Notes: a model not told the origin generated them from the sequence alone. Shown: positions 1 to 10,152, counted from the stretch's first letter. The stretch is 64,000 bases of DNA from Streptomyces sp. I6 (GCA_003725745.1 RHDP01000001.1:606001-670000); one strand, 5' to 3'. Made by a program: numbers and translations.

Positions 1-244
1 GGGTGGTTCCGATCCGGTCGTCGGACACCGCCCCGGGGCTTTCGTTCGGATCGGGCCGGACCAGGGAGCCTGGTCCGGTGCGGGCGGCTGCGGGGCGGAG
101 GATCGAGGCAACGCGACGGGGTCCCCTGCTCAAGCGAGACCGGGAGCTTGGGGAGGACGGTGATGGACGACGGCGTCGCGGATGTGCGTGCCGGGGCACG
201 AGCCCGGCCTGATCCGAACGGGAGGCCCCGGGGGTGCCCTGAGG

Positions 245-1013
245 TCAGGCCCCAGGGAGGCGCCGCCGTCCACGGTCAGGTCGTGCAGGGTGATCTGGGC
301 GGCCCGGTCGGAGAGCAGGAACGCCACCGCCTCCGCGACGTCGTCGGGGCGGCCGATCCGGCGCAGCGGGATGCCGACGCGGTACGCGGAGGGCGAGCCG
401 TCCAGGGTGTGCTGCTCGGCCTCGCGGTCGTGCCACATGGAACGGAGCATCGGGGTGTCGGTGGAGCCGGGGGCCACGGTGTTGCACCGGATGCCGTACT
501 GGGCGACTTCCAGGCCGAGCGACTTGATCAGCTGGGTCGCGGCGGCCTTGGAGGCGGCGTAGGCGGCCATCCCCGCCCGGGGGTGACGGCCGCGTTGGAG
601 GTGACGGTGACGATCGCGCCCCGGGCACGCGGGATCATCCGGTTGACCACCGCGCGCGCCACGTTCAGCACCCCGGTGACGTTGACGTCGAACATGGCCC
701 GCCAGTCCTGGTCGGTGATGTCGCTGACCGGGCCCAGGCGCAGTACCCCGGCGGCGTTGACCAGCTGGTCGATGGGGCCGACCTGCTCCTCGGCGGCCTC
801 GACCATGGCCTCCACCGCCGCACTGTCGGACACGTCGGCCGGGAAGTCCGTCACCTGGAGGGACTCCGTGCGGAGCTTGGCGACCTCCTCTGCCAGCCGG
901 GCGGCGTCGCGGTCGACCGCGATCACCGTGGCGCCCTGCTCGGCGAGCAGCCGGACCACGGCCGCGCCGATACCGCCGGCGGCGCCGGTGACCAGCGCTG
1001 TGTGCTCTTCCAC
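245..1013 (-). CDS. EntA-type 2,3-dihydro-2,3-dihydroxybenzoate (or dihydro-3-hydroxyanthranilate) dehydrogenase, frame broken
   Basis: Short-chain dehydrogenase that would oxidise a chorismate-derived cyclohexadiene acid to its aromatic product. The N-terminal half has the Rossmann motif TGAAGGIG and the NAAG motif. The C-terminal half has the catalytic YAASK and the EntA-like [12 protein letters not shown] stretch, but lies in another frame. One extra base in the G run at 579-583 joins them ([18 protein letters not shown]). A second missing base in the run at 250-253 would end the protein as DGGASLGA near 245; without it the frame reads on to 130. The GTG start at 1013 is preceded by AAGGAG. 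It lies 78 bp downstream of the DAHP synthase on the same strand. The substrate (DHB or 3-hydroxyanthranilate branch) cannot be decided without the neighbours beyond base 1. Confidence 0.8.
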
Positions 1014-1091
1014 CTGAACTCTCCTTCGTACGACGGTGGTACGGGTGTGCTCACGGGGTGCTGCCGGGGGCGGGGCCCGGTGCCCCGCCGG

Positions 1092-2269
1092 TCAGCCGCG
1101 CCAGGCGGCGATGACCGAGACCGCCTGGGAGGCGGTGAGGCGGGGGTCGCAGAAGCTGGTGTACTTCTCCCCGACCTGGTGGGCCCGCGTCTCGTTGCGC
1201 ACGCACTCGGTCACGTCGTCGGGAGTGGTCTCCAGGTGGATGCCCCGGCGATGCCGCCGGCGCAGCGAACGGCGGTGAGGAAGCCCCGCACCTCCCGCTC
1301 GATCTGGTCCAGGTAGCGGGTCTTGAGCCCCTCGGCGGTGGTCACCGTGTTGCCGTGCATCGGGTCGCAGAGCCAGCTCACCGGGTGCCCGGCCTCCCGT
1401 ACGGCCGTCACCAGCGCGGGCAGCCGCTCCCCGACGGTGTCCGCGCCCATCCGGGAGATGAGGGTGAGGCGGCCGGGCGAGCGGGTGGGGTCCAGCCGCT
1501 CGCAGAGCGTGAGCAGGTCCGGCACGGTCATGGAGGGGCCGACCTTGCAGGCCACCGGGTTGGCGATGGAGGCGAACAGCTCCACGTGGGCCCCGTCCAG
1601 CGAACGGGTGCGTTCGCCGATCCACGGCAGGTGGGTGGAGGAGAGCCAGAGGGCGCCCGATCCGTCGCGGCGGAGCATCGGCAGCTCGTAGTCGAGCAGC
1701 AGCGCCTCGTGGCTCGTCCACACCAGGGGGTCGATGGCGCGGGCCTGCTCGCGCGGGGCGCCGTCCCAGCCGAGGTGGCCCATCATCTCGTCGGCCGCGT
1801 CGTAGCCGGTCAGCAGCCGAGCCGGGTCGGGTATGCGGCCCTTGGGGGCCGGTTCGGGACTGTTGACCATGTGGCCGCGGTAGACGGGGAGTTCGACCCC
1901 GTTCACCAGCTCGGTCGGGTTGGAGCGGGGCTTGGCGAACTGGCCGGCGATGCGGCCGATCCGGACGACGGGGCGGTGCGAGGCCAGCTTCATGGCCCCG
2001 GCCATCAGGTCGAGCACGGCCGCCTTGCGGGCGACGTACCCCGCGCTGGACTCCATGGGGTCCTCGGCGCAGTCGCCCGCCTGAACCACCTGGGCCTCGC
2101 CCCGGGCCACCTGGGCGAGGACCGTCCGTAAGGCCTGGACGTCCTCGAACCGGACGAGGGCCCGGCGGCCGTTCAGCTCTCGGCGCACGGTCTCCAGGTG
2201 TTCGGCATCGGGCCACTCCGGCTGCTGGAGCGCGGGCCTGACTCGGAACTCGGACACGACGTTGTCCAC
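1092..2269 (-). CDS. Class II 3-deoxy-D-arabino-heptulosonate-7-phosphate (DAHP) synthase, PhzC-like, frame broken
   Basis: First enzyme of the shikimate pathway, condensing PEP and erythrose 4-phosphate; copies in secondary-metabolite clusters boost chorismate supply. Visible class II motifs are QAGDCAED with the metal Cys, GRIAGQFAKPRS, and CDPMHGNT with the metal His. The last two metal ligands, in HLETTP and CDPRL, lie in another frame from about 1250; one extra base in the C run at 1243-1246 restores them. The restored length is about 392 aa, as expected for the short cluster-associated form. The GTG start at 2269 is chosen because GGAGG sits just upstream and reading further upstream gives only low-complexity sequence. 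It is probably co-transcribed with the downstream EntA-like gene. Confidence 0.88.
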
Positions 2270-2846
2270 TGGTGCCTCCACGGTCGCATGGAGCGAGCGG
2301 GGAACGCTCGCTGTCGGGTGTGAGTCGGTGCGGCGTCGGCGAACCCGTCGCGGGCGTCGTCCGGCGACGAGGCGGCGTACGGGACGTCCCGCGCCACTCG
2401 GTTCCGTTGTGACCCGAGCCCGCGGGTCGGAGGGGGGCGGCCGTCCCGCCCTGGTCCGGCTGCCGATCCTGGGCCGGATCCGGTAAGGAGCCAACCAACG
2501 CGCCAGCAGTTCGTCAGGTGACGCGGATTCCATCAGGTCTGCCCGCGTCCAGCGGCCCGGACCTGACGGACTACCCGGGCCGAACTGGGCCACCAGGGCG
2601 GAAACGTTGCACCATGAGCCCGCTCCCGACCCCTGCTCTGCGCCCGTTTCGGCGCGAGGGAGTGCCTTGCCGACCAGGGCCGGACGGGCCCGTGCACCCG
2701 GTGCGGTGCGCCGCGAGGCACCGCCGCGCTCCACGTCGCCCGAAGCGACGCGCGGGCGCGGCACCACCGCGAGGCGCCCGGCCGGGGGCCCTGGATCCCG
2801 GCCCTGACCGGCACGTCACCCTCTAGGCCCCTGGAGATCTCCCGTC
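2270..2846. promoter_or_regulatory. Divergent intergenic region
   Basis: A 577-bp gap between the DAHP synthase operon (leftward) and the esterase-asnB-NAT operon (rightward). It must contain both promoters. I see no RNA gene, no clear -10/-35 pair and no convincing coding signal; the open frames here are GC-rich and low-complexity. Confidence 0.4.
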
Positions 2847-4526
2847 ATGACATCACGCAACAGCTCCGGCCTCCCGCGGCGGACGTTCGTCGTCACGGCG
2901 GCCGCCGCCGCGGCGGCCGTCGGCCCGGTGGGACCAGCCGCTGCCGCCGCCCCCGCCCACCGGGCGTCCCGGCCCCGCAGCGGATCGGTGGTCGTGCGCA
3001 CCACCGAGGGCCGCATCGCCGGTCAGCGCCTCGACGACGTCACCGTCTTCCGCGGTGTCCCCTACGCTGCCCCGCCGGTGGGCCCGCTCCGCTTCGCCTC
3101 CCCTCGTCCGGCCGAGCCGTGGAACGGGGTGCGGGACGCCACCGCCTTCGGCGCGCCCGCTCTCCAGACCGACTACCTGCCCGACAGCAGCGAGGACTGT
3201 CTGTACGCCAACGTCTGGACCCCGGGCACCACCGGGCGCCGCCCGGTGGTGGTCTACATCCACGGCGGCGGCTGGTTCCTCGGGGCGGGCAGCGAGCCCG
3301 ACTACGACGGCGCCAAGCCGGCCGTGCGCGGCGACATGGTCGTCATCAACTTCAACTACCGTCTGGGGCTGCTCGGCTGGGGGCTGCACGAGGAGTTCAC
3401 CGACCCCCGCACACGGTCGTTCGCCAACTGGGGGCTCCAAGACCAGGCAGCGCTGCTGCACTGGGTCCAGGCCAACGCGGCGGCCTTCGGCGGCGACCCG
3501 GGCAACATCACCCTGGCCGGCACCTCGGCCGGCGGATCGAGCACCTGGCAGCTGAGCCTGCTGCCGCAGCTGCGCGGGGTCATCAGACGAGCGGTGCCGA
3601 TCAGCGTCAAGCACGTCTGGAACCCGGCCAGTTCGACCACCCCCCGGGAGTCGCGCGAGGTCTACGCGCTGCTCGCCTCCCGCCTCGGTGCGACAGTCGC
3701 AGGACTGCGCACGGTACCGGGACCGGACCTCAAGGCCGCCTGGGAGGAGCTGTACTCCGGCGACCCCGCCGACCGGCCGGTGACCGGCTGGCGCGAGTAC
3801 CGGGGGCCGGTGCCCGACGGGCAGTGGATGCGCGGCTTCGACCACGAGCTGCCAACCCCGCGGATACCGGTCATGCCGATATACGCCCGGACCGAGGGCT
3901 CCTTCTTCACCGGCGGACCCGGCTACCCCTACCCCGGCCCCCACCCCACCGACGACGCCGAGCTGCGCGAGGCGGTCTTCATGGTGCTGCGCAAGGGCGG
4001 CGCCCGGGTCGGCTACCGCGACGTGGACCAGGCCGTCGCCTTCTACCGCAGGGCGGCCGTCCGGGGCGGGCTGCCGCAGGACCCGATGTCGATCTGGACC
4101 GAGATCTGGGGCGACGGCCTCTTCCGCTACCAGATCATCCGGCTGGCCGAGCGCCACGCCCGCGAGGGCCGCTCCCCGCAGTACCTCATGGAGTTCGCCC
4201 ACCCGGTGCGCGCCCCCTACTCCGGCACCCCGCACGAGGCCACGTCGAAGTTCCTCTTCGGCTCGCACGCGCTGCCCGTCAACGAGCCCGCCTACGGCGA
4301 CGGCCCGCTGGAGCGCCAGGTCTCCGACACCCTGATCGATCTGGTCGCCTCCTTCGCCCGCGACGGCCGCCCGGCCTCCCCGCACGCCCCCGCGTGGCCG
4401 GAGTTCGCCCCCATGCGGCCCACCACGATGGTGGTCGGCGGCCCGGACGTCGCCCGTCTCTCCACCACCTTCAAGGCGGACCAGCTCCGCTACTGGGACC
4501 GGGCCGGCTGGGTACCCCGTACCTGA
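2847..4526 (+). CDS. Carboxylesterase type B family, Tat-exported
   Basis: Alpha/beta-hydrolase of 559 aa. The N-terminus has a twin-arginine signal (LPRRTFVV followed by an Ala-rich stretch), so it is probably secreted. Family hallmarks are the oxyanion-hole HGGG, the SEDCLYANVW block, and the nucleophile elbow GTSAGG with Ser near residue 226. An acidic residue in YARTEGSFF and a His in the TPHEAT region are candidates for the rest of the triad. GGAGAT precedes the ATG. It heads a rightward set with asnB 65 bp downstream and the N-acetyltransferase behind. In this context it may hydrolyse an ester or amide of an exported product, or be unrelated to the pathway; the substrate is not evident. 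Confidence 0.85.
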   Translation: MTSRNSSGLPRRTFVVTAAAAAAAVGPVGPAAAAAPAHRASRPRSGSVVVRTTEGRIAGQRLDDVTVFRGVPYAAPPVGPLRFASPRPAEPWNGVRDATAFGAPALQTDYLPDSSEDCLYANVWTPGTTGRRPVVVYIHGGGWFLGAGSEPDYDGAKPAVRGDMVVINFNYRLGLLGWGLHEEFTDPRTRSFANWGLQDQAALLHWVQANAAAFGGDPGNITLAGTSAGGSSTWQLSLLPQLRGVIRRAVPISVKHVWNPASSTTPRESREVYALLASRLGATVAGLRTVPGPDLKAAWEELYSGDPADRPVTGWREYRGPVPDGQWMRGFDHELPTPRIPVMPIYARTEGSFFTGGPGYPYPGPHPTDDAELREAVFMVLRKGGARVGYRDVDQAVAFYRRAAVRGGLPQDPMSIWTEIWGDGLFRYQIIRLAERHAREGRSPQYLMEFAHPVRAPYSGTPHEATSKFLFGSHALPVNEPAYGDGPLERQVSDTLIDLVASFARDGRPASPHAPAWPEFAPMRPTTMVVGGPDVARLSTTFKADQLRYWDRAGWVPRT

Positions 4527-4591
4527 TGCGCGGCCCCACTTCCCCGCAGCGCTGTTGACACGGCTGAACACGAGAAAGGAACCGAGGCACT

Positions 4592-6448
4592 ATGTGTGGA
4601 CTCGCAGGCTGGGTCGGCTACGACCGTGATCTCTCCCGACTGGGCGCCACCGCCCAGGCCATGACCGCCACGATGGCCTGCCGGGGCCCGGACGACGACG
4701 GGGTGTGGACCGACCCGCACGTGGCGCTCGGCCACTGCCGGCTCTCGGTCATCGACCTGGAGGGCGGCCGGCAGCCGATGCACGTGACCGCGCCGGACGA
4801 CGGCCTGCCGACCGTCGTCTACACCGGCGAGGTCTACAACTTCGTCGAACTCAAGGAGGAGCTGAGCGCTCTCGGCCACGAGTTCCGCACCTCCAGCGAC
4901 ACCGAGGTGGTGCTCCACGCCTACCTCCAGTGGGGCCAGGAGTTCGCGGAGCGGCTCAACGGCATGTACGCACTGGCCGTCTGGGACCCGCGCACCGAGG
5001 AACTCCTCCTGGTTCGGGACCGGATGGGCGTCAAGCCGCTCTTCTACTACCCGACCCGCGACGGGGTGCTCTTCGGCTCCGAGGCCAAGGCGATCCTGGC
5101 ACACCCCGAGGCCGAGGCGGTCGTCGACCGGGAGGGTCTGGCCGAGATCTTCGCCATCATCAACACCCCCGGGCACGCCGTCTTCAAGGGCATGCACGAG
5201 GTGGTCCCCGGCACGGTCGTCCGCTTCACCAGGGACGGCCACTCGGTCCGTACCTACTGGGAGCTGACCGCCCACCCGCACGGCGACGACCTGGACACCA
5301 CCATCACCCGGGTCCGGGAGCTGCTGGACGACATCGTCCGCCGCCAGCTGATCGCGGACGTTCCCGTGGGCACCCTGCTCTCCGGCGGACTGGACTCCAG
5401 CGCGCTGACCGCCCTGGCCGCCAAGGCCTTCCGGGACCAGGGGCGCACCGAGCGCGTCAAGGCGTTCTCGATCGACTTCAAGGGCAACGACGAGGCCTTC
5501 GCCGGCAACGGCATCTGGCAGGACCCCGACACCCCGTACGCGGTCGAGGTCGCCGAGAAGTGCGGCGCCGAGCACATCATCGTCGAGCTGGAGAATGCGG
5601 ACGTCCTGGACGAGTCCATCCGCTCCCGGGTGCTGCGCTGCCAGGACCTGCCCGTCTCCACCGGCGACATGGAGCACTCTCTGCTCCACCTGTGCACCGC
5701 GCTGAAGCGCCAGGTGACCGTCGCCCTCTCCGGGGAGACCGCCGACGAACTCTTCGGCGGCTACAACTGGTTCTTCGACCAGGAGGCCGTGGAGGGCGAC
5801 ACCTTCCCCTGGTACGACGCCTGGCGGCGGCTCGGCGGCCTGGACACCATGAAGGAGATCGGCCTCTGGGACCGGCTCGGCCTGGAGGAGTACGTCAAGG
5901 CGCGCTACGCCGAGGCACTGGCCGAGGTGCCCCGGCTGGAGGGCGAGTCCGGCCGCGAGGAGCGGATGCGGGAGCTTCTCTACCTCAACATCTCCCGCTG
6001 GGAGAACTTCCTGCTCGACCGCAAGGACCGGATCAGCATGGCCGCCAGCCTGGAGGTCCGGGTCCCCTTCACCGACCACCGGCTCGTGGAGTACGTCTTC
6101 AACGTACCGTGGGAGATGAAGACCTTCGACGGCCGGGAGAAGAGCCTGCTGCGCGCCGCGGCCGCCGACGTGCTCCCGGAGTCGGTGCTGACCCGGAAGA
6201 AGAGCCCGTACCCCTCCACCCAGGACCACGAGTACGTCCGGGCGCTGCGCGACAAGGTCGCCGCCCTGCTCCACGAGGGATCACCGGTGCTGGAGCTGGT
6301 GCCGGCCGAGGGCATCCAGCGGCTGCTGGACAAGCCGCTGGAGTCGTACGCCGGGCTCGGCGGACTCTGGGGGACGCGGGCGGTGATGGAACGGCTCGTC
6401 GAGTTCAACGCCTGGGTCACCGAGTACGGGGTCAGGGTCGAGGCCTGA
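4592..6448 (+). CDS. asnB: Asparagine synthase (glutamine-hydrolysing) family amidotransferase
   Basis: Class II glutamine amidotransferase plus AMP-forming synthetase, 618 aa. The protein begins MCGLAGWVGY, giving the N-terminal nucleophile Cys after Met removal. The N-terminal half has RGPDDDG and the SDTEVVLHAY block. The synthetase half has the PP-loop LSGGLDSS near residue 265, SGETADELFGGY, and RKDRISMAASLEVRVPF. All key residues look intact. An AGAAAGGA element precedes the ATG. Its place between an esterase and an arylamine N-acetyltransferase suggests it amidates a pathway carboxylate, as AsnB-like enzymes do in several natural-product clusters. Ordinary asparagine synthesis remains possible. 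Confidence 0.9.
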   Translation: MCGLAGWVGYDRDLSRLGATAQAMTATMACRGPDDDGVWTDPHVALGHCRLSVIDLEGGRQPMHVTAPDDGLPTVVYTGEVYNFVELKEELSALGHEFRTSSDTEVVLHAYLQWGQEFAERLNGMYALAVWDPRTEELLLVRDRMGVKPLFYYPTRDGVLFGSEAKAILAHPEAEAVVDREGLAEIFAIINTPGHAVFKGMHEVVPGTVVRFTRDGHSVRTYWELTAHPHGDDLDTTITRVRELLDDIVRRQLIADVPVGTLLSGGLDSSALTALAAKAFRDQGRTERVKAFSIDFKGNDEAFAGNGIWQDPDTPYAVEVAEKCGAEHIIVELENADVLDESIRSRVLRCQDLPVSTGDMEHSLLHLCTALKRQVTVALSGETADELFGGYNWFFDQEAVEGDTFPWYDAWRRLGGLDTMKEIGLWDRLGLEEYVKARYAEALAEVPRLEGESGREERMRELLYLNISRWENFLLDRKDRISMAASLEVRVPFTDHRLVEYVFNVPWEMKTFDGREKSLLRAAAADVLPESVLTRKKSPYPSTQDHEYVRALRDKVAALLHEGSPVLELVPAEGIQRLLDKPLESYAGLGGLWGTRAVMERLVEFNAWVTEYGVRVEA

Positions 6449-6499
6449 CATGTCCCCCATCCCGATGCTGTCCGTGCCCCCGGAAGGAGTGCCGACCTG

Positions 6500-7384
6500 A
6501 TGTACACCATCGCACCGACGTTCGATATCGACCACTCGCCCGAGTGGGGCTCGGAGAGGCTCGATCTGGACGCCTATCTGCGGCGGATCGGCTACGAAGG
6601 GGCCCGGGACAACTCGCTGAAGACCCTTCAGCAGGTACACCGGGCCCATATGAGCACCATCTCCTTCGAGAACGTCGACATCGCGGTCGGCCGGACGGTC
6701 TCGCTGGACATCGCCGAACTGGAGCGCAAACTGGTCCGCTCCGGACGCGGCGGTTACTGCTACGAGACCAACCTGCTCTTCGCCGCCGCGCTGGACCGCC
6801 TCGGCTTCCCGGTGATGCGGATGCTCTCCCGCATCCGGGAGGGAGACACCAGGCGCCGGTTCCGCTCGCACACCTCCCTGCTGGTCAGGACGGCGGACGA
6901 ACCGGACACGGTGTGGCTGGCCGACCCCGGCTACGGCTACGCCGGGCTCATCGAGCCGATGCCGCTGCGCGACGGAGCCCGCGCGACCGTGGGGGCCTGG
7001 AGCTGGGAGCTGGGCGTGGACGACGGCCACTGGGTGCTGCGATCCCAGGACGGCGAGGGGCGCTGGAGCGACCTCTACGTCTTCCGGCCCGAGCGCCAGT
7101 ACGAGGTCGACTACCGGGCGGCGCACTACGTCAGCTCCACCAGGCCGGGCTCCCCGTTCGTCAACCGGCTGGTGGCACAGCGCGGTTCGGAGACCGTGCG
7201 GTACCGGCTGCGCAACGACGTCCTGGTCACCGACCACCCCGACGGGCGCACCGAGCGCGCCGTGCTCACCCCGGACGAGGTGGTGGCCGCCCTGCGGGAG
7301 AAGTTCGGTCTCACCCTGACCGACGAGGACGTCTCGCTGCTCTCGGGGTTCCTGCACCGCGGGGAGAGCACCGCCGCCTGCTGA
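6500..7384 (+). CDS. Arylamine N-acetyltransferase (NAT family)
   Basis: Cysteine transferase of 294 aa that normally moves an acyl group from CoA to an arylamine; relatives act as amide synthases in ansamycin pathways. The catalytic triad is visible: Cys in RGGYCYETN (about residue 90), His in RFRSHTSLLV (about 124) and Asp in VWLADPGYGY (about 141). AAGGAG precedes the ATG by about 10 bases. It is 51 bp after asnB and followed by a strong terminator, so it is the last gene of the operon. With a chorismate-derived aminobenzoate-type precursor predicted nearby, N-acylation of an aromatic amine is a reasonable inferred role. Confidence 0.9.
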   Translation: MYTIAPTFDIDHSPEWGSERLDLDAYLRRIGYEGARDNSLKTLQQVHRAHMSTISFENVDIAVGRTVSLDIAELERKLVRSGRGGYCYETNLLFAAALDRLGFPVMRMLSRIREGDTRRRFRSHTSLLVRTADEPDTVWLADPGYGYAGLIEPMPLRDGARATVGAWSWELGVDDGHWVLRSQDGEGRWSDLYVFRPERQYEVDYRAAHYVSSTRPGSPFVNRLVAQRGSETVRYRLRNDVLVTDHPDGRTERAVLTPDEVVAALREKFGLTLTDEDVSLLSGFLHRGESTAAC

Positions 7385-7401
7385 CGCACCCCGCACACCA
7401 G

Positions 7402-7432
7402 GAGAGCCCCGGCACCAGGTGCCGGGGCTCTC
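7402..7432. terminator. Bidirectional hairpin terminator
   Basis: A perfect 14-bp stem (GAGAGCCCCGGCAC and its complement) with the 3-nt loop CAG. It lies between the convergent N-acetyltransferase and MFS genes. There is no T-tract, as usual in Streptomyces. Confidence 0.85.
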
Positions 7433-7459
7433 GCCGTACCCGCCGACGTACCGGACGGG

Positions 7460-8683
7460 CTAGAGGAGCGAGACGACCGCCGGCCCGAAGGCCGCGCCGA
7501 GCAGGTAGCAGAGGTTGAACAGACCGATGGCGGCGGGCCGCTCCTCGTCGGGCACCGCCTTGGTGGAGTGCACCGCGAAGACCCCCTGGCCGGAGGCGGC
7601 CGCGATCGAGGCGAGGGCCTGCGCGAGCAGCAGCAGGATCGCGACGGTGCTCACCGAGGCCAGCACCACCCCGACGGCGCTGAGGGCGACCAGGGTGAAG
7701 ATGACCGGCTGCCGGCCCACCTTCGCCGAGAGCGCGACCACCAGCCAGCTGAGCGCGCCACCGAGCAGCAGCGGCCACACCATGGCCCCGCCGATCGTGC
7801 CGCTCGACCACGAGGTGTGGTCCGAGAGGGAGTTGGGCACCGCGAACATCAGCCCGAAGTTGACCGCCGCGAGGAGGAAGGCCAGCACCGAGGAGATCAG
7901 GAAGACGGGGCTGCGGACCACCGCCGCCGGGACGAACCCCTGCGGCTTGACCCGCAGGTGCCGCACCAGGACGGCGATCGTCAGCACCGAGAGCACCCCG
8001 GCGACCGCCGGGTAGTGCGGGACGAAGACCAGGGCCGTGACCACGGCGGTGAGCAGCACCGCGCCCAGCCCGTCGAAGGCGGCGGTGGAGGTCGGCCGGG
8101 TTGAGACCCGTCCGATGACGACGAGCAGACCGATCAGGCTGATCGCGGGCAGGGCGAGCGTCGCCTGCCAGTTGATCGCGTCGTTGACCAGCGAACCGAC
8201 CAGGGGCGCGGTGGAGCCGACCACCGCCAGCGAGGCGGTGACGAAGCCCATGGAGCGGGCGGAGTTCGTCAGGCTCATCGCGATGGAGGTGAGACCGGCG
8301 GTGCCGAGCGCCTGGAGCGCGCAGCCGATGATGACGGCCGGGAGCGCCGGGACGGCGAGGACCAGGAGGGCCCCCAGCAGGACCAGCGCCCCGCAGCCGG
8401 CGAGCGCGGCGCGCGCACCACGGTGCCGCAGCAGCCCGGTCATCAGGGGGGTGCCCACCGCGATGCCCCAGCCGAAGGCGGTCACGCCCCAGGTGACGGT
8501 TCCGGTGGTGGTGGACAAGTCGCGGGCGATGTCGTCCAGGACCAGCGCCGGCCCGGCGATGCCGAACGAGAGCGGTCCGGCCATCAGCCCCAGCCAGTAG
8601 GTGGGGATGCGGGGGGTGTCGGGTGCCGGGTGGTCCGCGCCCTCGGGGCGCGCGGTGCCCGGACCCGCGAGAGATTCACTCAC
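7460..8683 (-). CDS. MFS transporter
   Basis: Membrane protein of 407 aa with about twelve hydrophobic segments in two halves. A loop with basic residues (LRHRGARAALAG) follows the second segment, the usual place of MFS motif A. It resembles small-molecule/drug exporters. GGAGG lies upstream of the start. It runs leftward, convergent with the N-acetyltransferase operon. In this neighbourhood it is the most likely exporter or self-resistance pump for the cluster product, by position only. Confidence 0.8.
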   Translation of the reverse strand: MSESLAGPGTARPEGADHPAPDTPRIPTYWLGLMAGPLSFGIAGPALVLDDIARDLSTTTGTVTWGVTAFGWGIAVGTPLMTGLLRHRGARAALAGCGALVLLGALLVLAVPALPAVIIGCALQALGTAGLTSIAMSLTNSARSMGFVTASLAVVGSTAPLVGSLVNDAINWQATLALPAISLIGLLVVIGRVSTRPTSTAAFDGLGAVLLTAVVTALVFVPHYPAVAGVLSVLTIAVLVRHLRVKPQGFVPAAVVRSPVFLISSVLAFLLAAVNFGLMFAVPNSLSDHTSWSSGTIGGAMVWPLLLGGALSWLVVALSAKVGRQPVIFTLVALSAVGVVLASVSTVAILLLLAQALASIAAASGQGVFAVHSTKAVPDEERPAAIGLFNLCYLLGAAFGPAVVSLL

Positions 8684-8783
8684 GGTTCCTCCAGGGGTGA
8701 GGTGTGGGGCGTCGGTTCCGCCTGCGCGGGACCCGGCACCGGAACCGCCCGGCGGGCCGGGCGTCGTACGGTCGAGCGGTCAC

Positions 8784-8807
8784 GTGGCCGGGCTCTCGCC
8801 CGGCCAC
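8784..8807 (-). terminator. Hairpin terminator downstream of the ene-reductase gene
   Basis: A perfect 10-bp stem (GTGGCCGGGC and its complement) with loop TCTC. It lies after the stop of the leftward ene-reductase gene and before the leftward MFS gene. Confidence 0.6.
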
Positions 8808-8808
8808 G

Positions 8809-8895
8809 GGGTCGTTCGGTATGGGGTCGTTCGGTTCGGGGGTGTTCGGTTCCGTGTCGTACGGCCGGGGTCGTATCGACCGGCGTCGTATCGGC
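8809..8895. repeat. Short imperfect GTCGT/GTTCGGT repeats
   Basis: GGGTCGTTCGGT-like units recur four or more times, then GTCGTATCG twice. They lie in the non-coding spacer between the MFS and ene-reductase genes. Probably simple-sequence expansion; no function is evident. Confidence 0.45.
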
Positions 8896-8901
8896 CGTCC
8901 C

Positions 8902-9975
8902 TCAGACGTCGAGCATCGGGTAGTCCGTGTAGCCGCGGTGGTCGCCGCCGTAGAAGGTGGCGGCGTCCGGCGAGTTGAACGGGCCGCCGACCCGGATGCG
9001 GCGCTGGAGGTCGGGGTTGGCGAGCCAGAGCGAGCCGAGGCTGACCGCGTCGGCGAGGTCGTCCTGGAGGACCTCCAGCGCGATCTCCGGGCTCACGTAG
9101 GCCTCGGTGCCGGTCTTGTGCGGGTTGAGGATCAGCGTGCCCGGCCACTCGGCCCGGACCAGCTCGGTCACCGCGCGGTGGCCGAACTCCATGATGTGGA
9201 CGTAGGCGAGGTTGTACGGGGCCAGCGTGCGGATCAACGTGCGGTACAGCTCGGCCGGGTCGCTCTCGCTGATGCCCTCGCTGGTGGAGCCGGGCGAGAT
9301 GCGGATGCCCACGCGTTCGGGGCCGATGGCGTCGCTGACGGCCCGCGCGACCTCGTCGGCGAAACGGACCCGGTTCTCCACGGAACCGCCGTAGACGTCG
9401 GTGCGCTGGTTGGAGCCGTCGGCCAGGAACTGGTGGATCAGGTAGCCGTTGGCGCCGTGCAGCTCCACCCCGTCGAACCCGGCGTCCACCGCGTGCTTGG
9501 CGGCGGAGACGAAGTCCTCCACGGTCTGCGCGATGTCCTCCAGGGTCATTTCGCGCGGCACGGGGTGGTCGACCATGCCGTCGGGGGTGTACATCTGGCC
9601 GCCGGTGGCGATGGGCGAGGGTGCGACCGGTAGGGCACCGTCCGGGTAGAGGCTGGAGTGGCCGACCCGGCCCGAGTGCATGAGCTGGACGAAGATCCGG
9701 CCGCCGGCGGCGTGCACCGCGTCGGTCACCCGGCGCCAGTCCTCGGCCTGCTCGGCGGAGTGCAGCCCCGGGGTGTCGATGTAGCCCTGGCCGATCACGC
9801 TCGGCTGGGTGCCCTCGGTGATGATCAACCCGGCCCCGGCGCGCTGGGCGTAGTAGTCGGCGGTCAGGGCGTTCACGGAACGGTCAACGGAACGGCTGCG
9901 GGTCATCGGAGCCATCACCAGGCGGTTCGGCAGGGTCATCTTGCCCACGCGCAGGGGGGCGAACAGCTCTTCCAT
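8902..9975 (-). CDS. Old yellow enzyme family ene-reductase (FMN alkene reductase)
   Basis: FMN-dependent NAD(P)H oxidoreductase with a TIM-barrel fold, 357 aa. Family features are LFAPLRVGKMTLPNR at the N-terminus, MAPMTRSR, and HGANGYLIHQF, which carries the His and Asn that bind the enone carbonyl. GGSVENRVRF and the C-terminal phosphate-site region TFYGG are also present. The ATG at 9975 is preferred over ones upstream because GGAGGAG ends four bases before it. It is divergent from the LAL regulator, sharing 177 bp of promoter DNA. It could reduce an activated C=C in the pathway, or detoxify electrophiles. Confidence 0.88.
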   Translation of the reverse strand: MEELFAPLRVGKMTLPNRLVMAPMTRSRSVDRSVNALTADYYAQRAGAGLIITEGTQPSVIGQGYIDTPGLHSAEQAEDWRRVTDAVHAAGGRIFVQLMHSGRVGHSSLYPDGALPVAPSPIATGGQMYTPDGMVDHPVPREMTLEDIAQTVEDFVSAAKHAVDAGFDGVELHGANGYLIHQFLADGSNQRTDVYGGSVENRVRFADEVARAVSDAIGPERVGIRISPGSTSEGISESDPAELYRTLIRTLAPYNLAYVHIMEFGHRAVTELVRAEWPGTLILNPHKTGTEAYVSPEIALEVLQDDLADAVSLGSLWLANPDLQRRIRVGGPFNSPDAATFYGGDHRGYTDYPMLDV

Positions 9976-9990
9976 GCTCTCCTCCATCGG

Positions 9991-10023
9991 GTTGTGATCA
10001 TCGGGGGATATCCTGGTCACAAC
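9991..10023. promoter_or_regulatory. Candidate operator, GTTGTGA-N19-TCACAAC inverted repeat
   Basis: Perfect 7-bp inverted half-sites separated by 19 bases, in the divergent spacer between the ene-reductase and the LAL regulator. This could be a binding site for either local regulator; only position and symmetry support it. Confidence 0.35.
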
Positions 10024-10152
10024 GGTAGGAGCGGCCTCCGAGCACGGAATCCGTAGTCCCTACTGATCCCGGTACGTATTCACGGGTAAGTAACATGGGA
10101 CCGTATACCGATGGCATGGGGCGGGTCTGGTAGCGGGTGGAGGGGGACGTCG